The position numbers and the translations under genes are program-made. This document shows, piece by piece, positions 52,464 to 59,941 of a stretch of 64,000 nucleotides of DNA. The notes beneath the pieces were generated by a model, which searched no databases, had not been told where the DNA came from, and saw only the letters and a list, made by a program, of their open reading frames with translations. How positions within the stretch are numbered: position 1 is the first letter of the stretch; each line of letters starts with the position of its first letter. Origin of the DNA: Agromyces sp. Root81 (GTDB lineage Bacteria; Actinomycetota; Actinomycetes; Actinomycetales; Microbacteriaceae); the NCBI RefSeq assembly GCF_001429165.1, contig NZ_LMIR01000001.1, positions 989,715 through 1,053,714 on the forward strand. The letters run 5' to 3'.

Positions 52464-53053
52464 TCGGCGTCTTCCATCCAGGTCGCTCACTCGTGCATCG
52501 CGCCCCGGCGCTCCTGAAACTCGGTCTCCTCGCCGTGATCGTCACGGTGATCGCGATGCAGACCTCCCCCGTCGCGCTCGCCGCGGCCTCGGGATTCGTG
52601 GCGGTCGTGTTCCTCGTGGCGTGGCTCCCGTTCCCGCTCGTCTGGCGGCAGATCGTGCCGATCCTCTGGCTCCTCGCCTTCGCCGTTCCCGTGCAGGTGT
52701 TCTTCGGCGGGTGGGAGGCCGCTGCGACGATGGCGGTGCGCCTCGTGCTCGCCGTGGCGCTCGCCGCCCTCTACACGCTCACGACGCCCGTCACGGAGAC
52801 GCTCGATGCGATGCAGGCGCTGCTGCGCCCGTTCCGTCGCTGGATCGACGCCGACCGGGTCGGTCTCGCACTGGCCCTCACGATCCGCTGCGTGCCGCTC
52901 CTCGCCGACATCGTGCGCGAGGTGCTCGAGGCCAGGAAGGCCCGTGGCGCAGAGGGATCAATCGTCGCGCTCGCCGTGCCGGTCATCGTGCGCGCGCTGC
53001 AGACCGCCGAACACCTCGGCGATGCGCTGACCGCACGCGGCTTCGACGACTGA
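52460..53053 (+). CDS. bioN: BioN, T-component of the ECF biotin transporter
   Basis: A 197-residue transmembrane coupling protein with about five hydrophobic segments. The two short Ala-Arg-Gly motifs that contact the ATPase are present in EARKARGAE (about residue 157) and TARGFDD at the C-terminus. The ATG overlaps the bioM stop (ATGA). It ends the operon; only a small imperfect palindrome follows and no strong terminator is evident before the convergent murG-like gene. Confidence 0.92.
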   Translation: MIGVFHPGRSLVHRAPALLKLGLLAVIVTVIAMQTSPVALAAASGFVAVVFLVAWLPFPLVWRQIVPILWLLAFAVPVQVFFGGWEAAATMAVRLVLAVALAALYTLTTPVTETLDAMQALLRPFRRWIDADRVGLALALTIRCVPLLADIVREVLEARKARGAEGSIVALAVPVIVRALQTAEHLGDALTARGFDD

Positions 53054-53110
53054 TCGCCGCCGCGGCGATGGCGGCGTTCTCCGGCACCGCCGTGATCTCC
53101 GAGACCGACG

Positions 53111-54229
53111 TCACGGAGACACGCCTGCGGTGCCGAACGGGGCGGCGCCTGCCCCTGCGCGAGCGCGATCAGCGAGCACGAGCAGCTTCTCGGTGCCATC
53201 CAACGTTCCGAAGGATGCGGCAGCGCGCCCCATCCGTTCACGAACCTCAGCATCGCGCAGAACGGGAATGACACGTTCGACGATGGCATCCGCGGTGAAC
53301 TCAGCATCGTCGATGAGCAGCGCCCCACCGGCCTGCACCACCCCGCGGGCGTTGAGCGCCTGTTCTCCGTTCCCGACCGCATACGGAACATACGCCGCGG
53401 GAATCCCGAGCGCACTGAGTTCACTCACGGTCGCCGACCCCGATCGACACACAGCCAGGTCGGCGAGGGCATACGCCAGATCCATCCGGTCGGCGTACGG
53501 CACGACAACGCGAGCTTCGGCACCGGAGGCGTCCACATCATCGGCGTTCGCGTCACCGGTCACGTGCAGGATCTGCCAGCCCTCGGCAACGATCTCCGGC
53601 CATGCTTGCGCAAAGGCCTCGTTGATCCTGCGGGCACCCGTCGATCCGCCGAAGACCAACAGCACGGGCATGTCGGCGTCGAGCCCGAAGTACTCCGCGG
53701 CTTCCGCGCGTGACCCCGCACGATCGAGCGTGGAGATCTCGGCACGAAGCGGCATCCCGACGACCTCTCCCCCGCGCAGCGGCGTATCGGCGAACACGGT
53801 GCCGACAGCTGCGGCGCGGCGCGCGCCCCACACATTGGCGAGTCCCGGCCGAGCGTTCGCCTCGTGGACGACGTAGGGCACGCCTTCTTTGCGCGCGGCG
53901 ACGTACGCGGGGGTTGCGGCGTAACCGCCGAACCCGATCACGACGTCGATGCCGCGATCACGGACGAGCGTGCGTATGCGCGTGACCGCGCGGCGGAAGC
54001 GCGCAGGGAACTGCAGCGCTTGGCGGTTCAGTCGGCGCGGCAAGGGCACCTTCGGGATCGTCTCGAGCACAAAGCCGCGCTCGGGAACGAGTCGCGCTTC
54101 GAGACCTTCGGCAGTGCCGAGCACGAGGATCGTGGCGTCCGGCTCGCGTTCACGCAGGCGATCGGCGACGGCCAGGAGCGGATTGACATGTCCCGCGGTC
54201 CCGCCCCCGGCCAGCAGGTAGCTTGTCAT
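53111..54229 (-). CDS. MurG-like UDP-GlcNAc glycosyltransferase (paralogue)
   Basis: A 372-residue GT28 glycosyltransferase. GGGTAGHVNP near the N-terminus and GFGGYAATPAYVAA are MurG motifs. Several residues of the UDP-GlcNAc/acceptor site differ from canonical MurG: HEANARPG for HEQNAxxG, GGSTGARRIN for GGSQGAxxxN, and YAVGNGEQALNA for the usual xDHQxxNA. No membrane segment is seen; it would act at the inner face of the membrane. It is outside a division/cell-wall cluster and is divergent from alr-ddl genes, so a dedicated second MurG is likely. TAGGCT ends 6 bases before the ATG, so it is probably leaderless. Confidence 0.9.
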   Translation of the reverse strand: MTSYLLAGGGTAGHVNPLLAVADRLREREPDATILVLGTAEGLEARLVPERGFVLETIPKVPLPRRLNRQALQFPARFRRAVTRIRTLVRDRGIDVVIGFGGYAATPAYVAARKEGVPYVVHEANARPGLANVWGARRAAAVGTVFADTPLRGGEVVGMPLRAEISTLDRAGSRAEAAEYFGLDADMPVLLVFGGSTGARRINEAFAQAWPEIVAEGWQILHVTGDANADDVDASGAEARVVVPYADRMDLAYALADLAVCRSGSATVSELSALGIPAAYVPYAVGNGEQALNARGVVQAGGALLIDDAEFTADAIVERVIPVLRDAEVRERMGRAAASFGTLDGTEKLLVLADRARAGAGAAPFGTAGVSP

Positions 54230-54331
54230 GCCGGCAGCCTATTCCGCCGTTGCTGAGGCTGCTCTGCGTATCGTGCGCGTATTGAAAACCGGATACTCGG
54301 CGGCAACACGGCGATCGTTTGACTTCTGACC

Positions 54332-55471
54332 ATGCAATCATCCGTTTCGGAGCTCGTCGTGCATGACGACGCCATCCGTGAGAACACGGCGAGATTCTCG
54401 GCGTTGACCGAGGGTCGGGTCATGGCCGTGCTGAAAGCCGACGCGTTCGGACATGGGGCGATCGCTCGCTCGGTCCTCGAGTCCGGGGCGACCTCGCTCG
54501 GCGTGACCTCCGTCGATGAAGCTCTCGCGTTGCGGGCCACCGGTATCGGGGCGCCGATTCTCAGTTGGCTCAACACGCCCGACGCCGACTTCGAGACGGC
54601 TGTGCGTGAGAATGTCGATCTCGCGGTGCCGAGTGTGGATCTGCTGTATTCCATCGGTTGGGCAGCGCTGCGTGTCGGGACACCAGCGCGCGTGCACCTG
54701 CACATCGATGTCGGCATGGCCCGCGACGGCTGCGCGGCGCGCGACTGGCCCACGCTGTGCGCACTCGCCCGCGAACACGAGGCGCTCGGCGCGATTCGAG
54801 TGGTCGGGGTGATGGGTCATATGTCGTGTGCGGACGATCCGGGCAATCCGCAGAACACGCGGGAGCGCCTGGTCTTCGAGAGCGCGGTTCGAACGGCCAG
54901 ACGCCGTACGCTGGCGCCCCACATCCTTCACCTCGCGGCAACAGCCGCGACATTGACCGGTGTCGGGTCGGGTTTCGATGTCCACCGAATCGGAGCGGGA
55001 CTGTTCGGCATCGATCCTTCGTGCCGCACCGACATGTTGCGGCCGGCCGTGACACTGACCTCGAGAGTCGTGTCTTCGCGCGAGGTGAGCGCTGGCACTG
55101 GAGTGGGCTACGGCCTCGATTACGTGACACGGAGTCGTACGAACCTGGCCCTGCTCCCGATCGGGTACGGTGACGGCCTTCCCCGCGAGGCATCCGGGCG
55201 GGCAGAGGTCCTCGCACGAGGGCGACGACGGCCCCTGGTCGGCAGGTTCTCGATGGACATGGTCGTCGTGGATACGGGCGACGACGTGCTGCGACCGAAC
55301 GAACGCGTCACCTTCTTCGGGCCCGGGTCGGACGGAGAGCCCACTGTCGCGGAGTGGGCCGAGTGGGCTCACACGATCGAGCACGAGATCGTCACTCGCG
55401 TAGGGAACCGCATCCCCCGTATCCACCGCACGATCGAGACCGCGAGTCAGTCGCAAGGAGCCATGTCATGA
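54332..55471 (+). CDS. Alanine/serine racemase-like protein
   Basis: A 379-residue fold-type III PLP racemase. Lys35 in VLKADAFGHG binds PLP, and the partner Tyr is in VGYGLDYVT near residue 256. The PLP-contact RIGAGLFGIDP and the end-domain RFSMDMVVVDTGDDV are present. It makes D-alanine, or possibly D-serine. It is first in a coupled operon with a D-Ala-D-X ligase and an acyltransferase/CapA protein. A second alr elsewhere is likely to serve normal cell-wall synthesis. No ribosome binding site is evident before the ATG. Its codons are less GC-biased than those of neighbouring core genes. Confidence 0.9.
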   Translation: MQSSVSELVVHDDAIRENTARFSALTEGRVMAVLKADAFGHGAIARSVLESGATSLGVTSVDEALALRATGIGAPILSWLNTPDADFETAVRENVDLAVPSVDLLYSIGWAALRVGTPARVHLHIDVGMARDGCAARDWPTLCALAREHEALGAIRVVGVMGHMSCADDPGNPQNTRERLVFESAVRTARRRTLAPHILHLAATAATLTGVGSGFDVHRIGAGLFGIDPSCRTDMLRPAVTLTSRVVSSREVSAGTGVGYGLDYVTRSRTNLALLPIGYGDGLPREASGRAEVLARGRRRPLVGRFSMDMVVVDTGDDVLRPNERVTFFGPGSDGEPTVAEWAEWAHTIEHEIVTRVGNRIPRIHRTIETASQSQGAMS

Positions 55472-56460
55472 CGCAGAACACCAGTGCCCGGATCGCCGTC
55501 ATCGGAGGTGGTGTCAGTGATGAGCACGACGTGTCTCTCGCTTCTGCCGCCGCCGTCAGTCGAGCGGTCGTCGAGTTGGGCCTCGAGGTCGTTCCCCTCA
55601 CCATCGGGGAGGACGGCGCGTGGCATGACGAGAACGGCGGCGTCTTGCCCGCGCATGGTGCCGTCGAGGTGCTTGCGGACTGCGATATCGCGTTCCCCGC
55701 CCTGCATGGCGTCAACGGCGAGGATGGCGCGATCGCCGGGTTCCTCGACCTGTCCGGCGTGCCCTATGTGGGTTCCCCCGTGCGGGCCGGTGCGCTCGGG
55801 ATGGACAAATGGGTCACGAAGTTGATCGCCGATTCGCTCGGCATCGCCACCGCGAAGGCTGCGGTCGCCGGAATCGGAGTCGGAGCGAGCGTGACCACGA
55901 CGGATCTGAAGCCCCCCTTCGTCATCAAGCCGGCGACCGGTGGCTCGAGCAATGGCGTCTTCGTCGTTCATGAGAGAGACGGCGTCGCCGAGACGGTGAG
56001 CCGTGCTCGAGCGTTCGGTGAACCTGTGCTCGTCGAAGAGTACGTGCTGGGGCGAGAAGTGGATATCGCCGTGTTCCGCGACCGGGACGGCGAGTTGCGC
56101 CTCGGCTCCACCCTTGAGATCGGTGTCGCCCCCGGCGGAGTGTTCGACCGGACGCAGAAGTACGACGGCAGTGCGGCGTTCACGGTACCTGCCCCGATCG
56201 GCGAACGCGATGAAGCATCGATCCGTCACGCCGCCGTCCTCCTCTACGAGACTCTCGGGTGCAGCGGGGTGGCGCGTTTCGACTTCTTCGCCACTGCTGC
56301 CGGGGTGGTGCTGAATGAGGTGAACACGGCTCCGGGGATGACTGAACAGTCGCAGGTTCCGCTGATGTACGCCGCGACCGGACTCGACTACGTCGGGCTG
56401 ATCGCAGCGCTCCTCGAATCCGCGGAGCAGTCGTCCTTCCGAAACTCGATCCTCGTATGA
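55468..56460 (+). CDS. D-alanine-D-alanine (or D-Ala-D-X) ligase
   Basis: A 330-residue ATP-grasp ligase of the Ddl/Van family. GGGVSDEHDVSLASA near residue 12 is the N-terminal substrate loop. FPALHGVNGEDGAIAGFL follows, ATP-binding KPATGGSSNGVF lies around residue 155, and LNEVNTAPGMTEQSQVP is the C-terminal metal/substrate motif. The omega-loop region reads FDRTQKYDGSAAF; the KY resembles D-Ala-D-Ala or D-Ala-D-Ser ligases rather than D-Ala-D-Lac enzymes. Specificity cannot be settled by eye. The ATG overlaps the racemase stop (ATGA) and its own stop overlaps the next start (ATGA). Confidence 0.9.
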   Translation: MTQNTSARIAVIGGGVSDEHDVSLASAAAVSRAVVELGLEVVPLTIGEDGAWHDENGGVLPAHGAVEVLADCDIAFPALHGVNGEDGAIAGFLDLSGVPYVGSPVRAGALGMDKWVTKLIADSLGIATAKAAVAGIGVGASVTTTDLKPPFVIKPATGGSSNGVFVVHERDGVAETVSRARAFGEPVLVEEYVLGREVDIAVFRDRDGELRLGSTLEIGVAPGGVFDRTQKYDGSAAFTVPAPIGERDEASIRHAAVLLYETLGCSGVARFDFFATAAGVVLNEVNTAPGMTEQSQVPLMYAATGLDYVGLIAALLESAEQSSFRNSILV

Positions 56461-58619
56461 GCGGGGACTCGACCGAGCCTCCCGGTCGGTCGGCATGGGC
56501 GGATGCGCTCAAAGGCCTGCTGATCCTCCTCGTCGTCTTCTGGCACGTGGTGTTGAAGACCTACTTGCAGATCGATTGGAAGATCGGCCTACCGATCCCC
56601 GGCGTATGGGGCCTTGCCAGCGATTTCATCTGGCCGTTCCTGATGCCGCTGTTCCTCATGATCTCCGGCTACTTCGCGGCGAATGCGCTCGCTCGGCCGT
56701 GGGCGATCGTCTTCCGCACTCGCGTGGTGCGTTTCCTCTACCTCTACCTCCTGTGGACCCTCATCCACATGATCGCCATGTGGGCGTTCGCGGACTTCCC
56801 CACCTTCGTCCCACGCAGCGTCGCCGAGTTCATCGAAGCGGTGACGATCAGCCCCCCGAACACCTGGTACCTCTACGCGCTCGCCCTGTATTTCCTCGTC
56901 GCGAAAGGACTGCGGCGTCTCCCGCGGTGGATCCTCATCGGCGGCGCCGCCGCATTGTCGGTCACGGTTTCGGCGGGGCTGATCGACGTGGCGAGCAACC
57001 GGGGTTCGCTGCTGTACAACCTCCTCTTCTTTCTGCTCGGTCTGTACTTCGCCCCGCACATCCGCCGTTTCGCCGCGCGCCCGCGACCACTCGTCGCGGC
57101 GACGTCGATCGCGGCGTACCTCGTCGCCTTCGGTGTGATGAGGGTCACCGGATCGGAGACAGTGCCCGGTGTGTGGCCTGCAGTGTCGCTCATCGGCGTC
57201 GGCATGGGGATCGTCGTCGCACCGCTCCTGCCGCAGATCCCGAGACTCGGGCGGGGGCTGACCTGGCTGGGCGTTCGGACGCTTCCGATCTACCTGATAC
57301 ACATGCCGGTGCTCGCTCTGGCCGACCTCGCGCTGGTGAGCTGGCTCTCGGGTGCCAGGATCGCAGTGCAGCTGGCCGCAGCCGTCCTGCTCCCGATGAT
57401 CCTCACCGCGGTCGTCGTCGCAGTGAGCACGATGCTCGGACACCTCATCGTGCGCGACCGACTGCTCTGGTTGTTCGACCTTCCGGCACGCCGAACACCG
57501 GCTGAGCTCTCTCGCCGCGACGACCCGGCCCGGCCACGGCACCGTCTCCCGTGGCGTGCGGCGGTCGCGGCCCTGATGGTCGCGGCGATGGGCGTGTCGA
57601 CGATCCGCGTCACGGCGATACCGGTCAGCCCGGCCGAGGTTCCACGCCAGCCCGCGTCGCAGGCGGGAGAGGTGAGCATCGGGGCAACCGGCGACATGCT
57701 GCTGTACGACGTGAACCACTCCGTGCCCGCCGACCGCGGTCGTGGCCACTTCGACGATGTGCGGCCCTGGTTCACCCAGGACATCGTCACCGGAAACCTC
57801 GAACAGGTCATCTCCGCAGACACGGGATACGACAAGTGCGAGCAGCACGCAGACTGCCTGGCGTTTCGGAGCGACCCGGACGCGGCTGAACATTTCGCCG
57901 GATTCGATCTCCTCAACCTTGCGAACAACCACACCGGCGACTTCGGGCGCGCCGGATACGCGAACACGAGAGCGCATCTCACCGACGCCGGAGTCCGAAC
58001 GGTCGGCGACCGCAATGAGATCGCCTTCACACGGATCGGTGACATCACGGTCGCGATGCTCGGATTCGCGCCCTACGACGGCTTCAACCGGGTCACCGAC
58101 CTGCGCCACGTGCGACAGGTCGTGCGGGCAGCCGCAGAACACGCGGACATCGTGGTCGTCCACGCGCACATGGGAGCCGAGGGTGCCGGCGCGGATGCCG
58201 TGACACCCGGAACCGAGGTCATGTACGGCGAGAACCGCGGCGACCCCATCGCGTTCTCGCATGCGGCTGTCGACGCGGGTGCCGACCTCGTCGTGGGCCA
58301 CGGGCCGCACGTGCTGCGGGGGATGGAGTTCTATCGCGGAAGGCTGATCGCGTACAGCCTGGGTAACTTCGGCGGCGGGGGCGTCTTCGGCGCGGAAGAG
58401 TCGACGCGCTACGGCGCCTACCTCGCCGTCAGGTTGCGCGCCGATGGAACGATGATCGACGGGCAGGTGCGCTCCGTCCGCTTCGAGCAGCACGATGGGA
58501 GACCCGTCCGAGACCCTGACGAACGGGCGGTCGAGCTGATCGATCAACGAAGCCGTCGCGACTTTCCCGAGACCGCCGCGAACATCGAGTCCGATGGCTC
58601 GATCTCACCTCATCGGTGA
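56457..58619 (+). CDS. Acyltransferase-3/CapA-like phosphoesterase fusion
   Basis: A 720-residue two-domain protein. Residues ~10-345 are an acyltransferase-3 membrane domain with about ten hydrophobic segments; the family His is His30 in FWHVV, and the start WADALKGLLILLVVFWH is typical of OatA/VanT-type domains. After one more membrane segment (about 363-382) comes a CapA domain (about 402-675), part of the metallophosphoesterase fold: GATGDMLLYD, TGNLEQV, LANNHTGDFG, VVHAHMGAE, GHGPHVLRGMEFY and YSLGNFGGGG. Metal ligands look intact. The domain should face outside. It is coupled to the ligase gene and probably modifies or handles an envelope polymer; the fusion is unusual. Confidence 0.88.
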   Translation: MSGDSTEPPGRSAWADALKGLLILLVVFWHVVLKTYLQIDWKIGLPIPGVWGLASDFIWPFLMPLFLMISGYFAANALARPWAIVFRTRVVRFLYLYLLWTLIHMIAMWAFADFPTFVPRSVAEFIEAVTISPPNTWYLYALALYFLVAKGLRRLPRWILIGGAAALSVTVSAGLIDVASNRGSLLYNLLFFLLGLYFAPHIRRFAARPRPLVAATSIAAYLVAFGVMRVTGSETVPGVWPAVSLIGVGMGIVVAPLLPQIPRLGRGLTWLGVRTLPIYLIHMPVLALADLALVSWLSGARIAVQLAAAVLLPMILTAVVVAVSTMLGHLIVRDRLLWLFDLPARRTPAELSRRDDPARPRHRLPWRAAVAALMVAAMGVSTIRVTAIPVSPAEVPRQPASQAGEVSIGATGDMLLYDVNHSVPADRGRGHFDDVRPWFTQDIVTGNLEQVISADTGYDKCEQHADCLAFRSDPDAAEHFAGFDLLNLANNHTGDFGRAGYANTRAHLTDAGVRTVGDRNEIAFTRIGDITVAMLGFAPYDGFNRVTDLRHVRQVVRAAAEHADIVVVHAHMGAEGAGADAVTPGTEVMYGENRGDPIAFSHAAVDAGADLVVGHGPHVLRGMEFYRGRLIAYSLGNFGGGGVFGAEESTRYGAYLAVRLRADGTMIDGQVRSVRFEQHDGRPVRDPDERAVELIDQRSRRDFPETAANIESDGSISPHR

Positions 58620-58649
58620 TGCCTCCGCGCTTCAGGGCGCGGAGGCATC
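58618..58649 (+). terminator. Terminator of the alr-ddl-capA operon
   Basis: A 13-bp stem (58618-58630 with 58637-58649) with a 6-base loop; it starts within the stop codon of the fusion gene. Confidence 0.75.
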
Positions 58650-58740
58650 CGTGCAAGCCGTCTCCCGCGTCGAACAGTCAGCGGACGTCCGAACCGGCAA
58701 CCGACCACCGGCCGGCGACGGCGACGGCGTGCGATGCGTG

Positions 58741-58786
58741 CGGCAGCGGCAGCGGCAGCGGCAGCGGCCGCGGCCGCGGCCGCGGG
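58741..58786. repeat. Hexanucleotide tandem repeat, (CGGCAG)n then (CGGCCG)n
   Basis: About four units of CGGCAG followed by three units of CGGCCG, in the gap between the operon terminator and the tRNA-Lys terminator. It is pure enough to be prone to slippage. No gene crosses it. Confidence 0.75.
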
Positions 58787-58794
58787 AAATGAAA

Positions 58795-58826
58795 AAGCCC
58801 CGAACCCGGCGAGAGGTTCGAGGCTT
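58795..58826 (-). terminator. Intrinsic terminator of tRNA-Lys
   Basis: The 12-bp stem AAGCCTCGAACC/GGTTCGGGGCTT on the minus strand (58826-58815 with 58806-58795, one T-G pair) runs into a TTTTT tract, 5 bases beyond the tRNA 3' end. Confidence 0.85.
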
Positions 58827-58831
58827 GATCG

Positions 58832-58904
58832 TGCACCCCCTCGGACTTGAACCGAGAACCCACTGATTAAGAGTCAGTTGCTCTGCCGATTGAGCTAGAG
58901 GTGC
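58832..58904 (-). tRNA. tRNA-Lys (CTT)
   Basis: A 73-base cloverleaf. The acceptor stem is GCACCTC/GGGGTGC with one T-G pair, D arm GCTC-AATCGGCA-GAGC, anticodon arm ACTGA-CTCTTAA-TCAGT with anticodon CTT, and T arm with GGTTCAAGTCC. The discriminator is A; CCA is not encoded. Confidence 0.97.
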
Positions 58905-59077
58905 ATTCTTCACTTGTTTCGGCCCGGATTTTCTATAACCCGAACCGAGGAATCACAGTATCAGGAGAATGCGCTGTTGCGCCAATCGAAGCCCGCGATC
59001 GGCGCGTCGCACCCCGTTCGACACCGTGCGACGGGCGCGGATCCGGCCAGCGCGGCGCCCACGATAGCCTGATCTTC

Positions 59078-59932
59078 GTGACCGCCGACACCGCTGACCA
59101 GCTCTCCTCCGACCTCGCGCTCGCGCTCGAACTGGCCGAACTGGCCGACGCCGTCTCGCTCTCGCGATTCCGTGCGATCGACCTCGACGTGCAGACGAAG
59201 CCCGACCGCTCCCCCGTCACCGAAGCCGACCTCGCGGTCGAGCGTGCGATCCGCGAACGCATCGCAGCCGCCCGACCCGACGACGGCATCCTCGGCGAGG
59301 AGTTCGGCGTCGAGGGCGACGGGGCGCGGCAGTGGATCATCGACCCGATCGACGGCACCGCGAACTTCCTCCGCGGCGTGCCCGTCTGGGGAACGCTCAT
59401 CTCCCTCGCGATCGACGGCGTGCCGGTCGTCGGCGTGGCATCCGCGCCCGCCATGGGGCGCCGCTGGTGGGGTGCCACCGGCCTCGGCGCCTGGACCACG
59501 ACATCGGCGGCGGAGGCCGGGGCCAGCGAGGCCCGGACCGCCATCGGCGAGGCGTCCGTGCCCGGCGCCCGGCGCCTGCAGGTCTCCGGTGTCGCTTCCC
59601 TCGCCGACGCCTCCCTGAGCTTCCAGAGCATCGCCCAGTGGCGCGAGGCCGGCTACCTCGACCGCCTGCTCGCACTCTCCGAGCGCGTCTGGCGCGACCG
59701 CGCCTACGGCGACCTCTGGTCGTACATGCTGCTCGCCGAGGGGCTCATCGACATCACCGGGGAGTTCGACGTCAAGCCGTACGACCTCGCAGCGCTCATC
59801 CCCATCGTCGAGGAGGCGGGCGGGCGTTTCACGGCCGTCACCGGCGAACCGGGGCCGTGGCACGGCAGCGCGCTCGCGACGAACGGCGCCCTCCACGACG
59901 AGGTGCTCGCGGCGCTCGTCGACGAGGCGTAG
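59078..59932 (+). CDS. Inositol monophosphatase family, probable histidinol-phosphatase
   Basis: A 284-residue Mg-dependent phosphatase. Metal-site motifs are SPVTEADLAVERAIRERI, ILGEEFG with the Glu ligand, and DPIDGTANFLRGVP (about residue 88). The AYGDLWSYMLLAEG element is the C-terminal metal/substrate motif with Asp. The NFLRGVPVWGTLI stretch and overall size resemble actinobacterial HisN, the IMPase-type histidinol-phosphatase, more than inositol phosphatases. The GTG start at 59078 is leaderless: TAGCCT (59065-59070) ends 7 bases upstream. It is followed 9 bases later by a flavin oxidoreductase gene. Confidence 0.85.
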   Translation: MTADTADQLSSDLALALELAELADAVSLSRFRAIDLDVQTKPDRSPVTEADLAVERAIRERIAAARPDDGILGEEFGVEGDGARQWIIDPIDGTANFLRGVPVWGTLISLAIDGVPVVGVASAPAMGRRWWGATGLGAWTTTSAAEAGASEARTAIGEASVPGARRLQVSGVASLADASLSFQSIAQWREAGYLDRLLALSERVWRDRAYGDLWSYMLLAEGLIDITGEFDVKPYDLAALIPIVEEAGGRFTAVTGEPGPWHGSALATNGALHDEVLAALVDEA

Positions 59933-59941
59933 GCGGCGGGC

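Noticed and set aside
53054..53110. A terminator after bioN
   Set aside because: Only a short ATCGCCGC/GCGGCGAT palindrome with a one-base centre is present, too tight to fold into a convincing hairpin.
53054..58904. An integrative element at tRNA-Lys
   Set aside because: No copy of the tRNA 3' end was found near 53054-53110, and no integrase or recombinase gene is present. The base-composition shift alone does not show an integrated element.
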